Both the position numbers and the translations under genes were made by a program. From positions 1-64,000 of the forward strand of contig CAZHLJ010000005.1 in assembly GCA_964533215.1 (NCBI GenBank): a stretch of 64,000 nt of DNA, read 5' to 3'. Origin of the DNA: Bact-08 sp964533215 (GTDB taxonomy: Bacteria > Bacteroidota > Bacteroidia > Bacteroidales > UBA932). The notes beneath the pieces were generated by a model, which ran no database searches, had not been told where the DNA came from, and was given only the letters and a program-made list of their open reading frames with translations. This document shows positions 43,525-52,407 of the stretch, in pieces (positions within the stretch are counted from its first letter, which is position 1; every line of letters starts with the position of its first letter).

Positions 43525-44408
43525 TTTGCCTCTGCTCCTCTTTTTTTAAATTTAGACATAAGACCCGGAAGGATGAGTGCTATAAATACGAATATTGCCG
43601 TAATAAGCTTCAAGTCATTAGGATTCATGCCCCAACGCAGAGCAACTGCTACAAGGAGTCTGAATATTACAGAACCCAGTATTGCACCAATAATCAGTGA
43701 TCCGATGGATTTCTCTCCAATGAGGGCCTCTCCAATGATTACGCTGGCAAGACCCCATACCAGCATACCTATACCCATCTGTACATCTGCGAACCCTTGG
43801 AACTGAGCTAATATTGCACCGGACAGGGCAATAAGGGCATTGGCAATTGCCAGGCCAAGAGTAATCATGAATTTTGTGTTGACGCCAAGAGCTCTTATCA
43901 TTTGCTGATTGTTGCCGGTTGCACGCATTGCTGTGCCAAGGTTAGTCTTGAAAAAAAGATATAGAGCCATGCCAATGAAAGCAGCAATGGCAAAAGATGA
44001 AATAAGCACCAATATATCCTTGTCTTGTATATAATTCAGAGACTCGATTCTGGTGATTATTGTGTCTTCTGAAAGCAAAGGTAAGTTGCTCTTGCCCATT
44101 ATGTGAAGGTTAACGGAGTAAAGAGCTGTCATGACCAAGATACCGGAGAGTAAACCGTTTATATTGAATTTTGTATGGATGATTCCTGTCAATGTCCCGG
44201 CCATGAAGCCACCAAGCATAGCTGCTATGGTTGCAATAAAAGGATTGACACCTGAAACGATAAGTGCTGCAGTTATTGAAGCTCCAAGTGTTATCGAACC
44301 TTCTGCAGTGATATCTGCAAAATTAAAAATTTTGAAACTGATAAATATTCCCAATGACAATAGCGCTAATATCAAACCTATTGTGATTGCTCCAACCAGT
44401 AAGGACAT
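43521..44408 (-). CDS. ABC transporter permease
   Basis: The 295-residue protein has about eight membrane segments and the cytoplasmic loop FKTNLGTAMRATGNNQQMIRALGV, typical of the LivH/RbsC-like permease family that binds the ATPase. It belongs with the ATPase and PF04392-type binding protein in this operon. It follows the STAS gene by 32 bases. Confidence 0.9.
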   Translation of the reverse strand: MSLLVGAITIGLILALLSLGIFISFKIFNFADITAEGSITLGASITAALIVSGVNPFIATIAAMLGGFMAGTLTGIIHTKFNINGLLSGILVMTALYSVNLHIMGKSNLPLLSEDTIITRIESLNYIQDKDILVLISSFAIAAFIGMALYLFFKTNLGTAMRATGNNQQMIRALGVNTKFMITLGLAIANALIALSGAILAQFQGFADVQMGIGMLVWGLASVIIGEALIGEKSIGSLIIGAILGSVIFRLLVAVALRWGMNPNDLKLITAIFVFIALILPGLMSKFKKRGAEAK

Positions 44409-44440
44409 ATGCTAATTTGTTATATTATTTGTAATCATGG

Positions 44441-45679
44441 TTAATTCAAAGCTCCGGCCCAACATGCTCCCTGCATGAACTCGCTCTGTCCAATCCCGAT
44501 TGAGTCCCTTTGGTCGTTCAGTAGGTGAAGCACACTTATAATCTTATCTTCTTCAAAAAGTGAAGTTACTGTCTCATCCAGCCTTAGCTCCTCTTTGCTC
44601 AGAGGGTAGTAGTTGAATATAGCTGAATGGATATGCTGTATAAGATTTCCCGAATCTTCAAGAGGTCTGGTAAACCGACATAACTCAAAGTCGTCATCTT
44701 TTGATATTATACCTGCACTCAATGCGATACAGCCATTGAATTCCTGTTCAGTAGTGAAGCTGATGTCATCCCTGACCTGTGGGAAACCCAGTGGATTAGT
44801 CCCGGCCGAAGGCATTTTATTGAGAGATGCACCAACAATACCGGCACTCTCAGCTACCATAATAAAAGCAAAAGTCTCGAATCCGGTTATATCCTTTATA
44901 GCTTTTATTATAGAATTCATAGGGAGTCTGTTATTTGGAGCAAGAGGAGAAAATCTTATGAATCTGCTGAATTCACCTTCAAACTGAATCCCATAAAGAA
45001 CCTTTATCTCCGGGATGAGGGATCCCCTTGTTACCATATAATCTGGAGTATTGTTTTTTCCGGATGGCAAATAAGCAACAGAGTCGCCCAATGCTATATA
45101 CTCTCCAAACCTTCCTTGACAATCGTTGAAATCAGCTCCGATTGCCCCCAATCCTATTCCATATCTGTTTTTTCCAAACTTTATACCTTTGCAGTCTTCT
45201 TTAGTGAAACCGGATGAGTGGAACTTCTCCGGGCTTCCTGTCAGGGTGTATTTAAAAGGCTTCTCATCTCCCTTCTCCAATATTGCATGAGACTTAAAGC
45301 GGAAACCTTCCATCTCCCGTTTACTGGAAGAGGAGTTTACGATATCATCCTTTTTCCCGACCGGCTCCTGCCATTTCAGCTGAGATTCAAGCCCAACCAT
45401 TTCCAATACAGAAAGCACCCCCCGGGAAATATGTTTTATTCCAAAAGAACCATCTACGCTTTTGAAGAGTTTGACATATTTTATGAAAATCCTTATACCG
45501 AGAGAACTTAGGTAAATGACGTTTTCCAGATCCAGTGCCACGTTATGATCTCCGGCTCTTAGTGCTTTACTAAGGGTCTCATCCAGCATAGCCGACCAGT
45601 ATCCGTCGATTCTTCCACTGATGTGTAGAAGAAGAAAACCGGGCATAGCCTCCCGGGTGATGACCAATTTCTCGTCCAT
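44441..45679 (-). CDS. STAS-domain protein with a long uncharacterised C-terminal domain
   Basis: The 412-residue protein begins with a STAS domain (about 5-105: LLLHISGRIDGYWSAMLDET, then ALDLENVIYLSSLGIRIFIK). In STAS proteins the DxSxxG-like Ser is the phosphorylation site; here the segment reads YLSSLGIR, so a Ser is kept. The remaining 300 residues have no family that I know (GIGLGAIGADFNDCQGRFGE, MVAESAGIVGASLNKMPSAG). No membrane segment is seen. It lies inside an ABC transporter operon between the binding protein and permease genes, so it may regulate transport. Confidence 0.7.
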   Translation of the reverse strand: MDEKLVITREAMPGFLLLHISGRIDGYWSAMLDETLSKALRAGDHNVALDLENVIYLSSLGIRIFIKYVKLFKSVDGSFGIKHISRGVLSVLEMVGLESQLKWQEPVGKKDDIVNSSSSKREMEGFRFKSHAILEKGDEKPFKYTLTGSPEKFHSSGFTKEDCKGIKFGKNRYGIGLGAIGADFNDCQGRFGEYIALGDSVAYLPSGKNNTPDYMVTRGSLIPEIKVLYGIQFEGEFSRFIRFSPLAPNNRLPMNSIIKAIKDITGFETFAFIMVAESAGIVGASLNKMPSAGTNPLGFPQVRDDISFTTEQEFNGCIALSAGIISKDDDFELCRFTRPLEDSGNLIQHIHSAIFNYYPLSKEELRLDETVTSLFEEDKIISVLHLLNDQRDSIGIGQSEFMQGACWAGALN

Positions 45680-45705
45680 GATTATTTTTGAATAAATTGA
45701 CTTTA

Positions 45706-46707
45706 CTATCTCTTTATTATTACGCCCTCCTTCTTAAGCAGCTCTTGAGGGAAAACAATCCCATATTTTGCAGCAGCCTGGAGATTGATCAATATATTAG
45801 TCTTGCTCACAAATTCAAAAGGAATATCTTTTACTTGTTGACCGTCCAGAACCTTTTTTGCCAAGTTAACCGCATCAACCCCTGCCTGGTGATAGTCTCT
45901 GGAAACGACAAGGACAGCCCCTTTTTCAGATTGGTCGCTGACAAAGCCGAAAATCGGGACATTCTTGTCCTGACATGCTTTTATAATGGTGGAGATGGAA
46001 GATGATGTAAGGTTGTCCACTACCTGACAGACAATCTCCGGTCCTTGTGCTATAAGTGATAAAGCTGCATCTGCAACCTCTGTGCTTGAGTTTACAGGAA
46101 CTGTGATAAGTTCCAATCCGCCCAGTACTGCATATTTTTTCAGCTCTGTCATGTTCTTTACAGAGTTAGCCTCTCCGGGAGAGTATATAGTGCCAATCTT
46201 TTTTGTATTGGGGAGAATAAGCTTTATCCATCTCACCATCCCCTGATAGTCGCCCAAAGTGGAGATTCCCGTGACATTGGAGAGATGGTCCTGAAAGCTT
46301 CTTCCAGCTCCTGCAACAATAGGATCCGCCACAACTGAGAAGATTACCGGGATATCTTTTATTTTGTTGGCTGCAACTTGCAGGGTAGGAGTCGAGGTTA
46401 CAAATAAGAGGTCCGGCCTGTCGTTTGCTACAGCGTCTATCATCAGGTTCAATGTGGCTATGTCGCCTTGGGCATTGCTTATTTTAAGGTCAAAATCCTC
46501 ACCTGCTTTCATGCCTATCTGGGCTAACCCATCCTCAATTCCTTTCTGAGAGAGTTCGGAAAGAGGGGAGTCGTTGTACTGAATCAATACAATGTTAAGC
46601 CTGGAGTTGGCATTTCTCTGAGATGTCTTGTCAGCAATGATAAATACTGCTGTTACGGCAGCAATCAGGACGATTACTTTAAGCAATGTCTTTATAGAAG
46701 TTCTCAT
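45706..46707 (-). CDS. ABC transporter substrate-binding protein (PF04392-type)
   Basis: The 333-residue protein has an N-terminal hydrophobic segment (LLKVIVLIAAVTAVFIIAD) without a lipobox, then the family pattern: LIQYNDSPLSELSQKGIEDG, DLLFVTSTPTLQVA, IPVIFSVVADPI, TKKIGTIYSPGE. This is the ABC_sub_bind family, whose studied members include the TrpX component of streptococcal aromatic amino-acid transport. The ligand here is unknown. It is the first gene of the four-gene operon; a -7 element TAAATTTG lies on the minus strand at 46748-46755. Confidence 0.87.
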   Translation of the reverse strand: MRTSIKTLLKVIVLIAAVTAVFIIADKTSQRNANSRLNIVLIQYNDSPLSELSQKGIEDGLAQIGMKAGEDFDLKISNAQGDIATLNLMIDAVANDRPDLLFVTSTPTLQVAANKIKDIPVIFSVVADPIVAGAGRSFQDHLSNVTGISTLGDYQGMVRWIKLILPNTKKIGTIYSPGEANSVKNMTELKKYAVLGGLELITVPVNSSTEVADAALSLIAQGPEIVCQVVDNLTSSSISTIIKACQDKNVPIFGFVSDQSEKGAVLVVSRDYHQAGVDAVNLAKKVLDGQQVKDIPFEFVSKTNILINLQAAAKYGIVFPQELLKKEGVIIKR

Positions 46708-46747
46708 ATTTGTCTATGTCGCTGGTAAAGCGGATGTTTAAGTTTCT

Positions 46748-46755
46748 CAAATTTA
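46748..46755 (-). promoter_or_regulatory. -7 element of the ABC transporter operon
   Basis: On the minus strand this reads TAAATTTG, 40 bases before the start of the binding-protein gene. No exact -33 box is seen. Confidence 0.4.
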
Positions 46756-46807
46756 CTAAGAAATTGGTAAAATAATTCACGTAATGATTGATTCTGACAA
46801 TTATTCT

Positions 46808-46815
46808 TATTTTTG
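46808..46815 (+). promoter_or_regulatory. -7 element of the second ECF sigma gene
   Basis: TATTTTTG is an exact -7 match 49 bases before ATG 46865. An ATTG at 46787-46790 is a weak -33 candidate with a 17-base spacer. Confidence 0.45.
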
Positions 46816-46864
46816 CATCAGCCTAAATTAATTTTTGTTCCTTGAATATATCCAAGGGGAAACT

Positions 46865-47452
46865 ATGAACAATCATATAGATGTCAGTACTTGTGATTTA
46901 CTTTTATGGGAAAAACTCATAGATGGAGATAAGGATTCATATTCTTCTCTGTTTGTAAAGTATTATGACGATTTATATGCCTATTCTTTAAAAATTACAA
47001 AAGAGGAGGATTTTTCACATGATATAATCCAGGAACTTTTTGTAAACATATGGACTTCCCGTCACAAATTGAAGCCAGTAAACAACCTCAAGCCATATCT
47101 GTTAAGGTGTGTTAAGAATCTTATAATTGACTATTCAAGAAAGAATAAGACTATTGAGAGGACTAACAGTAATATTGTACTGGAAGATTTTGTCTTTTCT
47201 CCTGAAGATTTCAGAATTGATAAGGAGGAGAGTGCATTTCAGACAGAGAAAATTCTAGCTTTGCTGAACAGTTTGCCGGACAGGGTAAGGGAGGCTGTCT
47301 ACCTTCGATATTTTGTGGGACTATCATATGCAGAGATAGCTGAGGTCATGGATATTAATTCCCAGACTGCCCAGAATTTTGTTCACAGAGGTGTAAGGCA
47401 AATGAAAGAGCTTTACATGGTGTTTCTTGCAATTGTGCCTTATAGCATATAA
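46865..47452 (+). CDS. ECF RNA polymerase sigma factor (SusC/SusD locus 2)
   Basis: ATG 46865 is chosen over an upstream TTG because AAGGGGA stands at good distance before it. The 195-residue protein has region 2 (LFVKYYDDLYAYSLKITKEE, then HDIIQELFVNIWTSRHKL) and region 4 (LPDRVREAVYLRYFVGLSYA, then MDINSQTAQNFVHRGVRQMK). It is a FecI-like factor with a FecR-type partner in the next gene and should turn on the second SusC/SusD operon. Confidence 0.93.
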   Translation: MNNHIDVSTCDLLLWEKLIDGDKDSYSSLFVKYYDDLYAYSLKITKEEDFSHDIIQELFVNIWTSRHKLKPVNNLKPYLLRCVKNLIIDYSRKNKTIERTNSNIVLEDFVFSPEDFRIDKEESAFQTEKILALLNSLPDRVREAVYLRYFVGLSYAEIAEVMDINSQTAQNFVHRGVRQMKELYMVFLAIVPYSI

Positions 47453-47550
47453 ATCACAGTATTATATTTTTTTTTATCAAATAGATACTTTTTTTTGAGT
47501 ATGTATTTGTCTGGCTTCCGTGTACAGTAAAACAGCACCTAAAATTGAAT

Positions 47551-48648
47551 ATGGAAGATTATAATAAATGGAATATTGAAGATTTTGTTGATGATGAGTC
47601 ATTTAATAATTTTGTTTTAAATGGTCGGTCTTATGATGTTGAAAAATGGGACTTGATCATCAAACAGAATCCACAAATCAAGCCTTTGGCAGATAAGGCC
47701 AGGCAGGTTGTCCTACTTTTGTCCAGGGCACAAAAAACCCATAATAAGGATATTGAGTCGAGACTTCAGCGTTTTCTTTTAAGAATCTCTTTTGCAGAAC
47801 AACGTGGGTTAAGGAGTATTGGCGTTCCTTACATACAGGTGAGAAAGGCATTTCTCTATGCAGCGGCAGTATTGCTTATGATAACAATCGGCCTCAATGT
47901 TGATTTCTATATTAAGAGCCTTGATAGTGGAAATGATGGATTGTGTATGACAATTGTCGGTAAAGGACAAAAATCGGAGGTCGTATTGCCGGATGGTACA
48001 AAGGTCTGGCTGAACTCAGAGAGTCAGTTGACATATCCTGCGAATTTCGGGGAAAAGAATAGAAATGTCTCACTTGTAGGTGAAGGATACTTTAATGTTG
48101 CACATGATGCCAGGCATCCATTCCTTGTGAGTGTGTCGGATATCAGATTTAAGGTTTACGGCACGGAGTTCAATCTTAAATGTTATAAGAATGAGGATAT
48201 AGTTGAGGCTACACTTATCAATGGCTCTATGAGCATTCAGCAAAAAGGTGGAAGCGAAGTTTTTCTTAAGCCATCTCAAAAATTTATATGCCGCAAGGAT
48301 GGTGTAGACATCAGCGATAAAGTAGTTAAGGCTGAAAGATCAAGGGATAGCATGGAAGAATTGAAAAGAATCAAACATGGAACGCTGCTTGAAAATGTTG
48401 ATACATATCCTGTTACAGCTTGGAAAGAGCACAAGCTTGTCTTTGAAGATGAGACTTTTGCCGATCTTGCTGTCAAGATAGAACGCTGGTATGATGTGAA
48501 GGTGGTTATTGAATCAGAGAAGATCAGACAGTATCGCTACAGAGGATCTTTTGAGAATGAGACTATAGAACAGGCAATACAGGCCCTCACCCTGGCAACA
48601 CCGTTCAATTACAGATTCGATAAGAGAACTATATATATAAAAGAGTAG
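47551..48648 (+). CDS. FecR-type anti-sigma factor (SusC/SusD locus 2)
   Basis: The ATG at 47551 is preferred to an upstream TTG. The 365-residue protein has one membrane segment (about 103-120: AFLYAAAVLLMITIGLNV), a periplasmic FecR domain (VLPDGTKVWLNSESQLTYP through VYGTEFNLKCY), and a DUF4974-like end (DLAVKIERWYDVKVVIES). It should hold the ECF sigma factor and respond to the STN domain of the next gene's product. The gap to the sigma gene is about 100 bases. Confidence 0.93.
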   Translation: MEDYNKWNIEDFVDDESFNNFVLNGRSYDVEKWDLIIKQNPQIKPLADKARQVVLLLSRAQKTHNKDIESRLQRFLLRISFAEQRGLRSIGVPYIQVRKAFLYAAAVLLMITIGLNVDFYIKSLDSGNDGLCMTIVGKGQKSEVVLPDGTKVWLNSESQLTYPANFGEKNRNVSLVGEGYFNVAHDARHPFLVSVSDIRFKVYGTEFNLKCYKNEDIVEATLINGSMSIQQKGGSEVFLKPSQKFICRKDGVDISDKVVKAERSRDSMEELKRIKHGTLLENVDTYPVTAWKEHKLVFEDETFADLAVKIERWYDVKVVIESEKIRQYRYRGSFENETIEQAIQALTLATPFNYRFDKRTIYIKE

Positions 48649-48686
48649 AAATTATTAAAAATCAGTATATGGATATGACCTGAAAC

Positions 48687-48723
48687 AAAAAAAAGTCTGG
48701 GCCTGTTGGCGCAGGTCCAGACT
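48687..48723 (-). terminator. Strong terminator on the minus strand in the susC leader
   Basis: On the minus strand AGTCTGGACCTG, loop CGCCAA, and CAGGCCCAGACT form a 12-bp stem with one G-U pair, followed by eight T residues. On the plus strand the stem has no T-run after it. It would therefore end an antisense transcript that starts near the susC start codon. Confidence 0.7.
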
Positions 48724-48785
48724 GCAAACTTACCAAACCATCCACTTCCGGATTAATGAGACGTGGATAAATATTGTTTGATTAT
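48687..48785 (-). ncRNA. Candidate cis-antisense RNA to the susC leader
   Basis: The strong minus-strand terminator lies between the anti-sigma and susC genes. A -7 match, TAAGTTTG, is seen on the minus strand at 48799-48792, directly over the susC ATG, giving an RNA of about 100 bases complementary to the susC leader. No good -33 box is visible. The position matches that of DonS in Bacteroides fragilis, an antisense RNA that lowers expression of a SusC/SusD operon. Confidence 0.45.
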
Positions 48786-48798
48786 TTATTACAAACTT

Positions 48799-51700
48799 AT
48801 GAAAAATTTAAGAAACTTAATTAAAAAAAGGAGCAGCGTAAGTTATTTACGCATCATGAAAATCGTGTCTGTTTTTCTTTTAGTGTTTTCCTTGACGGCA
48901 TTTACTTCGGTACGTGCTTATGCTCAGGAAGAATTGATAACATTAAAGGAGAAGGGCATATCCTTGGAAAAGCTTTTTAAGGTGATAGAGAAGAGTTCCA
49001 AATATCGTTTTTTATACCGATCTGCAGGATATATGGATTTGACCAAGACAGTGAATGTTGATGTCAAGAACAAGAAGATCGACGATATCCTGAATTCTGT
49101 GCTGATAAATACCGGGATAAAACATTCCACAGTAGGGCCGAATCTGATAGTCATAGCTCCGGTAACGAGCAAGAAATTTACTGTCTCCGGGAAAGTCATT
49201 GATAAAGATGGGATGCCAATATTCGGGGTTACAGTTGGCATCAAGAGTAGCAATAATGTGACAATGTCCGATGACAAAGGATACTACTCCTTGAACATCT
49301 CAGATAAAGACAATGTTCTGGTTTTTTCATATATAGGCATGAAAAAACAGGAGATTCAGATAAATGGCAATGAACTGATTAATGCAGTGCTGGAACAAGA
49401 TGCAACTCAGTTGGGAGAGGTCATGGTGGTTTCTACAGGTTATCAGTCAATTCCTAAAGAGAGGGCAACCGGTGCGTTTGCATCGGTAGGTGCCAAAGAG
49501 TTGATAAAATCGCCTACTGCAAACGTGCTTCAGAGATTGGAAGGTATTGTCCCTGGTATACGTATTGATGTCCTGGCCGGCGACAGATCTTTTGATTACC
49601 AGAATACTCAGATTGCCATCAACGGTGGTACCAGAACCGTTGGGACAAATGACTACAATATGATAATACGTGGGGCAAGCACATTTGTAGGAGAGAGATT
49701 TCCATTGGTAGTGGTTGATGGTACGATAAGAGACCTGGACATCTCTACCATAAACCCTAATGATATTGAAAATGTCACATTTTTGAAGGATGCTGCTTCT
49801 GCTTCCATATGGGGTACCCGCGCTGCGAATGGAGTTATTGTCATAACATCCAAGAAAGGGCAGAAGGGTCAGGCTCCGACAGTAAGCTTCTCTACAAATA
49901 TCTCCTTGGCAGAAAAGCCTGATCTTGGTTACTTGAAAATGATAAGTTCCGCAGGTATGCTCGACTATGAGAAAGAGCTGGTAACCAAAGGTTTCTTATA
50001 CGATTTAGGGACTCCATCCAGCTATTATAGTGCCACTCCGGTTTACAGTCAAGGTGTTGCATATGCCATTGCATTAAAAAAAGATCCTAATAACGCTGAG
50101 GCTCTTGCCGGTATAGAGAGACTCAAAAACATTGACAATCGCTCTCAGGTTTCAAAATATCTTTTACAACCATCATCAAGCCAGCAATATAACCTTTCGG
50201 TAAGTGGTGGTGCAGATTATTCCACATATTTTTACTCCGGCTCTTACAGTAGAGAGATTCCGAATGCTGTGGGAAACAGCGGAGAGCGTCTTACAGTGAC
50301 ATTGAACAACAGCTGGAAATTGTTCAAGGTGGCTACTTTGAGTACTAATGTCCAGGGAACTTTTTTTAAATATAAAAATAATGCTCTTGGATTTAACTCT
50401 TTATATGCAAACAGCAGCTATACATTGTTGCCATATCAGTTGATTGCTGACAAGGACGGCAACGGGATCTCATTTGACAGATACAACCCTTTGTGGACAA
50501 AGACATTGTCTTCTGCGTACAAAGACTGGACTTACAATTATATAAATGAACTGGCTAATGCGGATAATGTACAGAAAGATAATAACTACGTAGCTACGAT
50601 CAACCTAAGAGTACCTATTATCAAAGGTTTATCTGCATCTGCCCTTTATAATATGGAAAAGTCGTTCAGCAACAGCAGGTCGTACTATAATCAGGAAACT
50701 TATTATCTGCGCAACATGATGAACTACTATACTCCGCTGGGTGCTGACAAAAACAGTATCGGAATAACAACAGGAGGAGTACTTTCCCAGACAAGGACTG
50801 ATGTAAATAACTATAGTCTTAGGGGACAACTGGATTACTCAAATACATTCAAGAAGATACATCAGATAAATGCAGTTGTAGGTTCTGAAATACGTCAGAC
50901 TCAAACCGGTCAGGGCTCATATAAATTATATGGTTATGACACTCAAACAGGATATACAAATTCTACAATTGATTTTAAATCAATGACGTATGGTACGATA
51001 GCTAGCACAAGTCTCTCTGGGTTTTATGAGGGAGGATATCCATCACAGGCAGACAAGACCCGCAGGTATATTTCTTACTTTTCAAACATCTCTTATGATT
51101 TGCTGAACCGGTATGTTATCTCTGCAAGTGCAAGATATGATGATTACAACAACTTTGGGCTTGACCGTAAGTACAGAGCAACACCTATGTGGTCTACCGG
51201 TTTCAGATGGAACCTTGGAGAAGAACCATTCATGAGCAAATACTCATGGATAAGCAATCTCAGCTTAAGACTTACCTATGGATTAAACGGTAATATTTCC
51301 ACTACGACATATCCGTTTACAAACATCGGAATGTCAGACAGTCCTGATCAGGTTAATGGTATGACGTATGCACGTGTCAACTCTTTTGCCAATCCTCAGT
51401 TGAGATGGGAGAAATCGGCAGTTACAAACTTCGGTCTGGATTATGGTTTTCTTAACAATAGGATTTCGGGCAGCTTGGAGGTATATCAGAAGAACGGTTC
51501 AGACCTTCTTTACTCATATCCGGTAAATCCAACATATGGCTCTTCGGGATATGTGACCAAAAATGCGGCTTCTCTTAAAGGAAACGGAGTGGATGCCAGC
51601 GTCAACGGAATAATTTATAATACAAAGGACTGGAACCTTAATGCCAGACTTACATTCTCGTACAATACAAACAAGGTGAATTGCTTTAATAATTTCACCT

Positions 51701-52395
51701 CTTACTCATATTCCTCTCCATCATCGTTGACTAATGTTAACGGTTATTCTACAGATGCGGTTTTTGTATTCCGTAATGCCGGCCTTGATGCTAATGGCTT
51801 GACTCAGATATATGACGAAAAGGGTAATATCATACCTTCTACAGTTTCTACCATATCGTCCTTTAAGACCTTGAAATATGCCGGAAATAGATCTGCTCCT
51901 TATTTTGGAGGCTTCTCACCTTCTTTTAGGTATAAGCAGTTTACATTTTCTGCGTTGTTGACATATCAGTTTGGAGGTATCTTCTTGAAAAGTGCTATAT
52001 CTTCATATATAACATCGGCCTATAGAATTAATTATGATCTTGACAGTAGAATTGAGGAACGATGGAGAAAGAGTGGTGATGAACTGACCACAGTTGTGCC
52101 TGCTGTCAATAGAAATTCCTATAGCCTTACTCGTTATAATTATTCAGATATCAACGTGCTCAAGAGTGATTACATACGTTTGCGTAACATCTCTGTAAAA
52201 TATGAGTTGCCTTTACGTCTGTTGGAGAAACTTGGTATAAAAGGAGCCAGTGCCGATTTTTCAGTACGTAATCTTGGTTTTCTCTGGAAAGCAAATGATG
52301 AAGGCTATGACCCTGATTTTATAAGTTCTATAAGCCGAACATATAGCTTGCCTTCTGCAAGGTCTTATAATTTCTCTTTGAATATTAACTTTTAA
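48799..52395 (+). CDS. SusC/RagA-family TonB-dependent transporter with STN domain (locus 2)
   Basis: ATG 48799 is preferred; the longer frame adds 12 residues from an upstream ATG. The 1198-residue protein has a long signal region ending near AYAQ, an STN domain (ITLKEKGISLEKLFKVIEKS), a carboxypeptidase-regulatory-like domain (VSGKVIDKDGMPIFGVTVGI), a plug ending DAASASIWGTRAANGVIVIT, and a barrel ending NINF. It should import a substrate with its SusD partner and signal to FecR. Its leader holds the antisense candidate described above. Confidence 0.95.
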   Translation: MKNLRNLIKKRSSVSYLRIMKIVSVFLLVFSLTAFTSVRAYAQEELITLKEKGISLEKLFKVIEKSSKYRFLYRSAGYMDLTKTVNVDVKNKKIDDILNSVLINTGIKHSTVGPNLIVIAPVTSKKFTVSGKVIDKDGMPIFGVTVGIKSSNNVTMSDDKGYYSLNISDKDNVLVFSYIGMKKQEIQINGNELINAVLEQDATQLGEVMVVSTGYQSIPKERATGAFASVGAKELIKSPTANVLQRLEGIVPGIRIDVLAGDRSFDYQNTQIAINGGTRTVGTNDYNMIIRGASTFVGERFPLVVVDGTIRDLDISTINPNDIENVTFLKDAASASIWGTRAANGVIVITSKKGQKGQAPTVSFSTNISLAEKPDLGYLKMISSAGMLDYEKELVTKGFLYDLGTPSSYYSATPVYSQGVAYAIALKKDPNNAEALAGIERLKNIDNRSQVSKYLLQPSSSQQYNLSVSGGADYSTYFYSGSYSREIPNAVGNSGERLTVTLNNSWKLFKVATLSTNVQGTFFKYKNNALGFNSLYANSSYTLLPYQLIADKDGNGISFDRYNPLWTKTLSSAYKDWTYNYINELANADNVQKDNNYVATINLRVPIIKGLSASALYNMEKSFSNSRSYYNQETYYLRNMMNYYTPLGADKNSIGITTGGVLSQTRTDVNNYSLRGQLDYSNTFKKIHQINAVVGSEIRQTQTGQGSYKLYGYDTQTGYTNSTIDFKSMTYGTIASTSLSGFYEGGYPSQADKTRRYISYFSNISYDLLNRYVISASARYDDYNNFGLDRKYRATPMWSTGFRWNLGEEPFMSKYSWISNLSLRLTYGLNGNISTTTYPFTNIGMSDSPDQVNGMTYARVNSFANPQLRWEKSAVTNFGLDYGFLNNRISGSLEVYQKNGSDLLYSYPVNPTYGSSGYVTKNAASLKGNGVDASVNGIIYNTKDWNLNARLTFSYNTNKVNCFNNFTSYSYSSPSSLTNVNGYSTDAVFVFRNAGLDANGLTQIYDEKGNIIPSTVSTISSFKTLKYAGNRSAPYFGGFSPSFRYKQFTFSALLTYQFGGIFLKSAISSYITSAYRINYDLDSRIEERWRKSGDELTTVVPAVNRNSYSLTRYNYSDINVLKSDYIRLRNISVKYELPLRLLEKLGIKGASADFSVRNLGFLWKANDEGYDPDFISSISRTYSLPSARSYNFSLNINF

Positions 52396-52407
52396 CCTGC
52401 TGTGATA

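Noticed and set aside
48725..48732. First minus-strand TAAGTTTG match near the susC leader terminator
   Set aside because: A start from this box would fall inside the terminator stem, so it cannot make a useful antisense RNA; the match at 48792-48799 is preferred.
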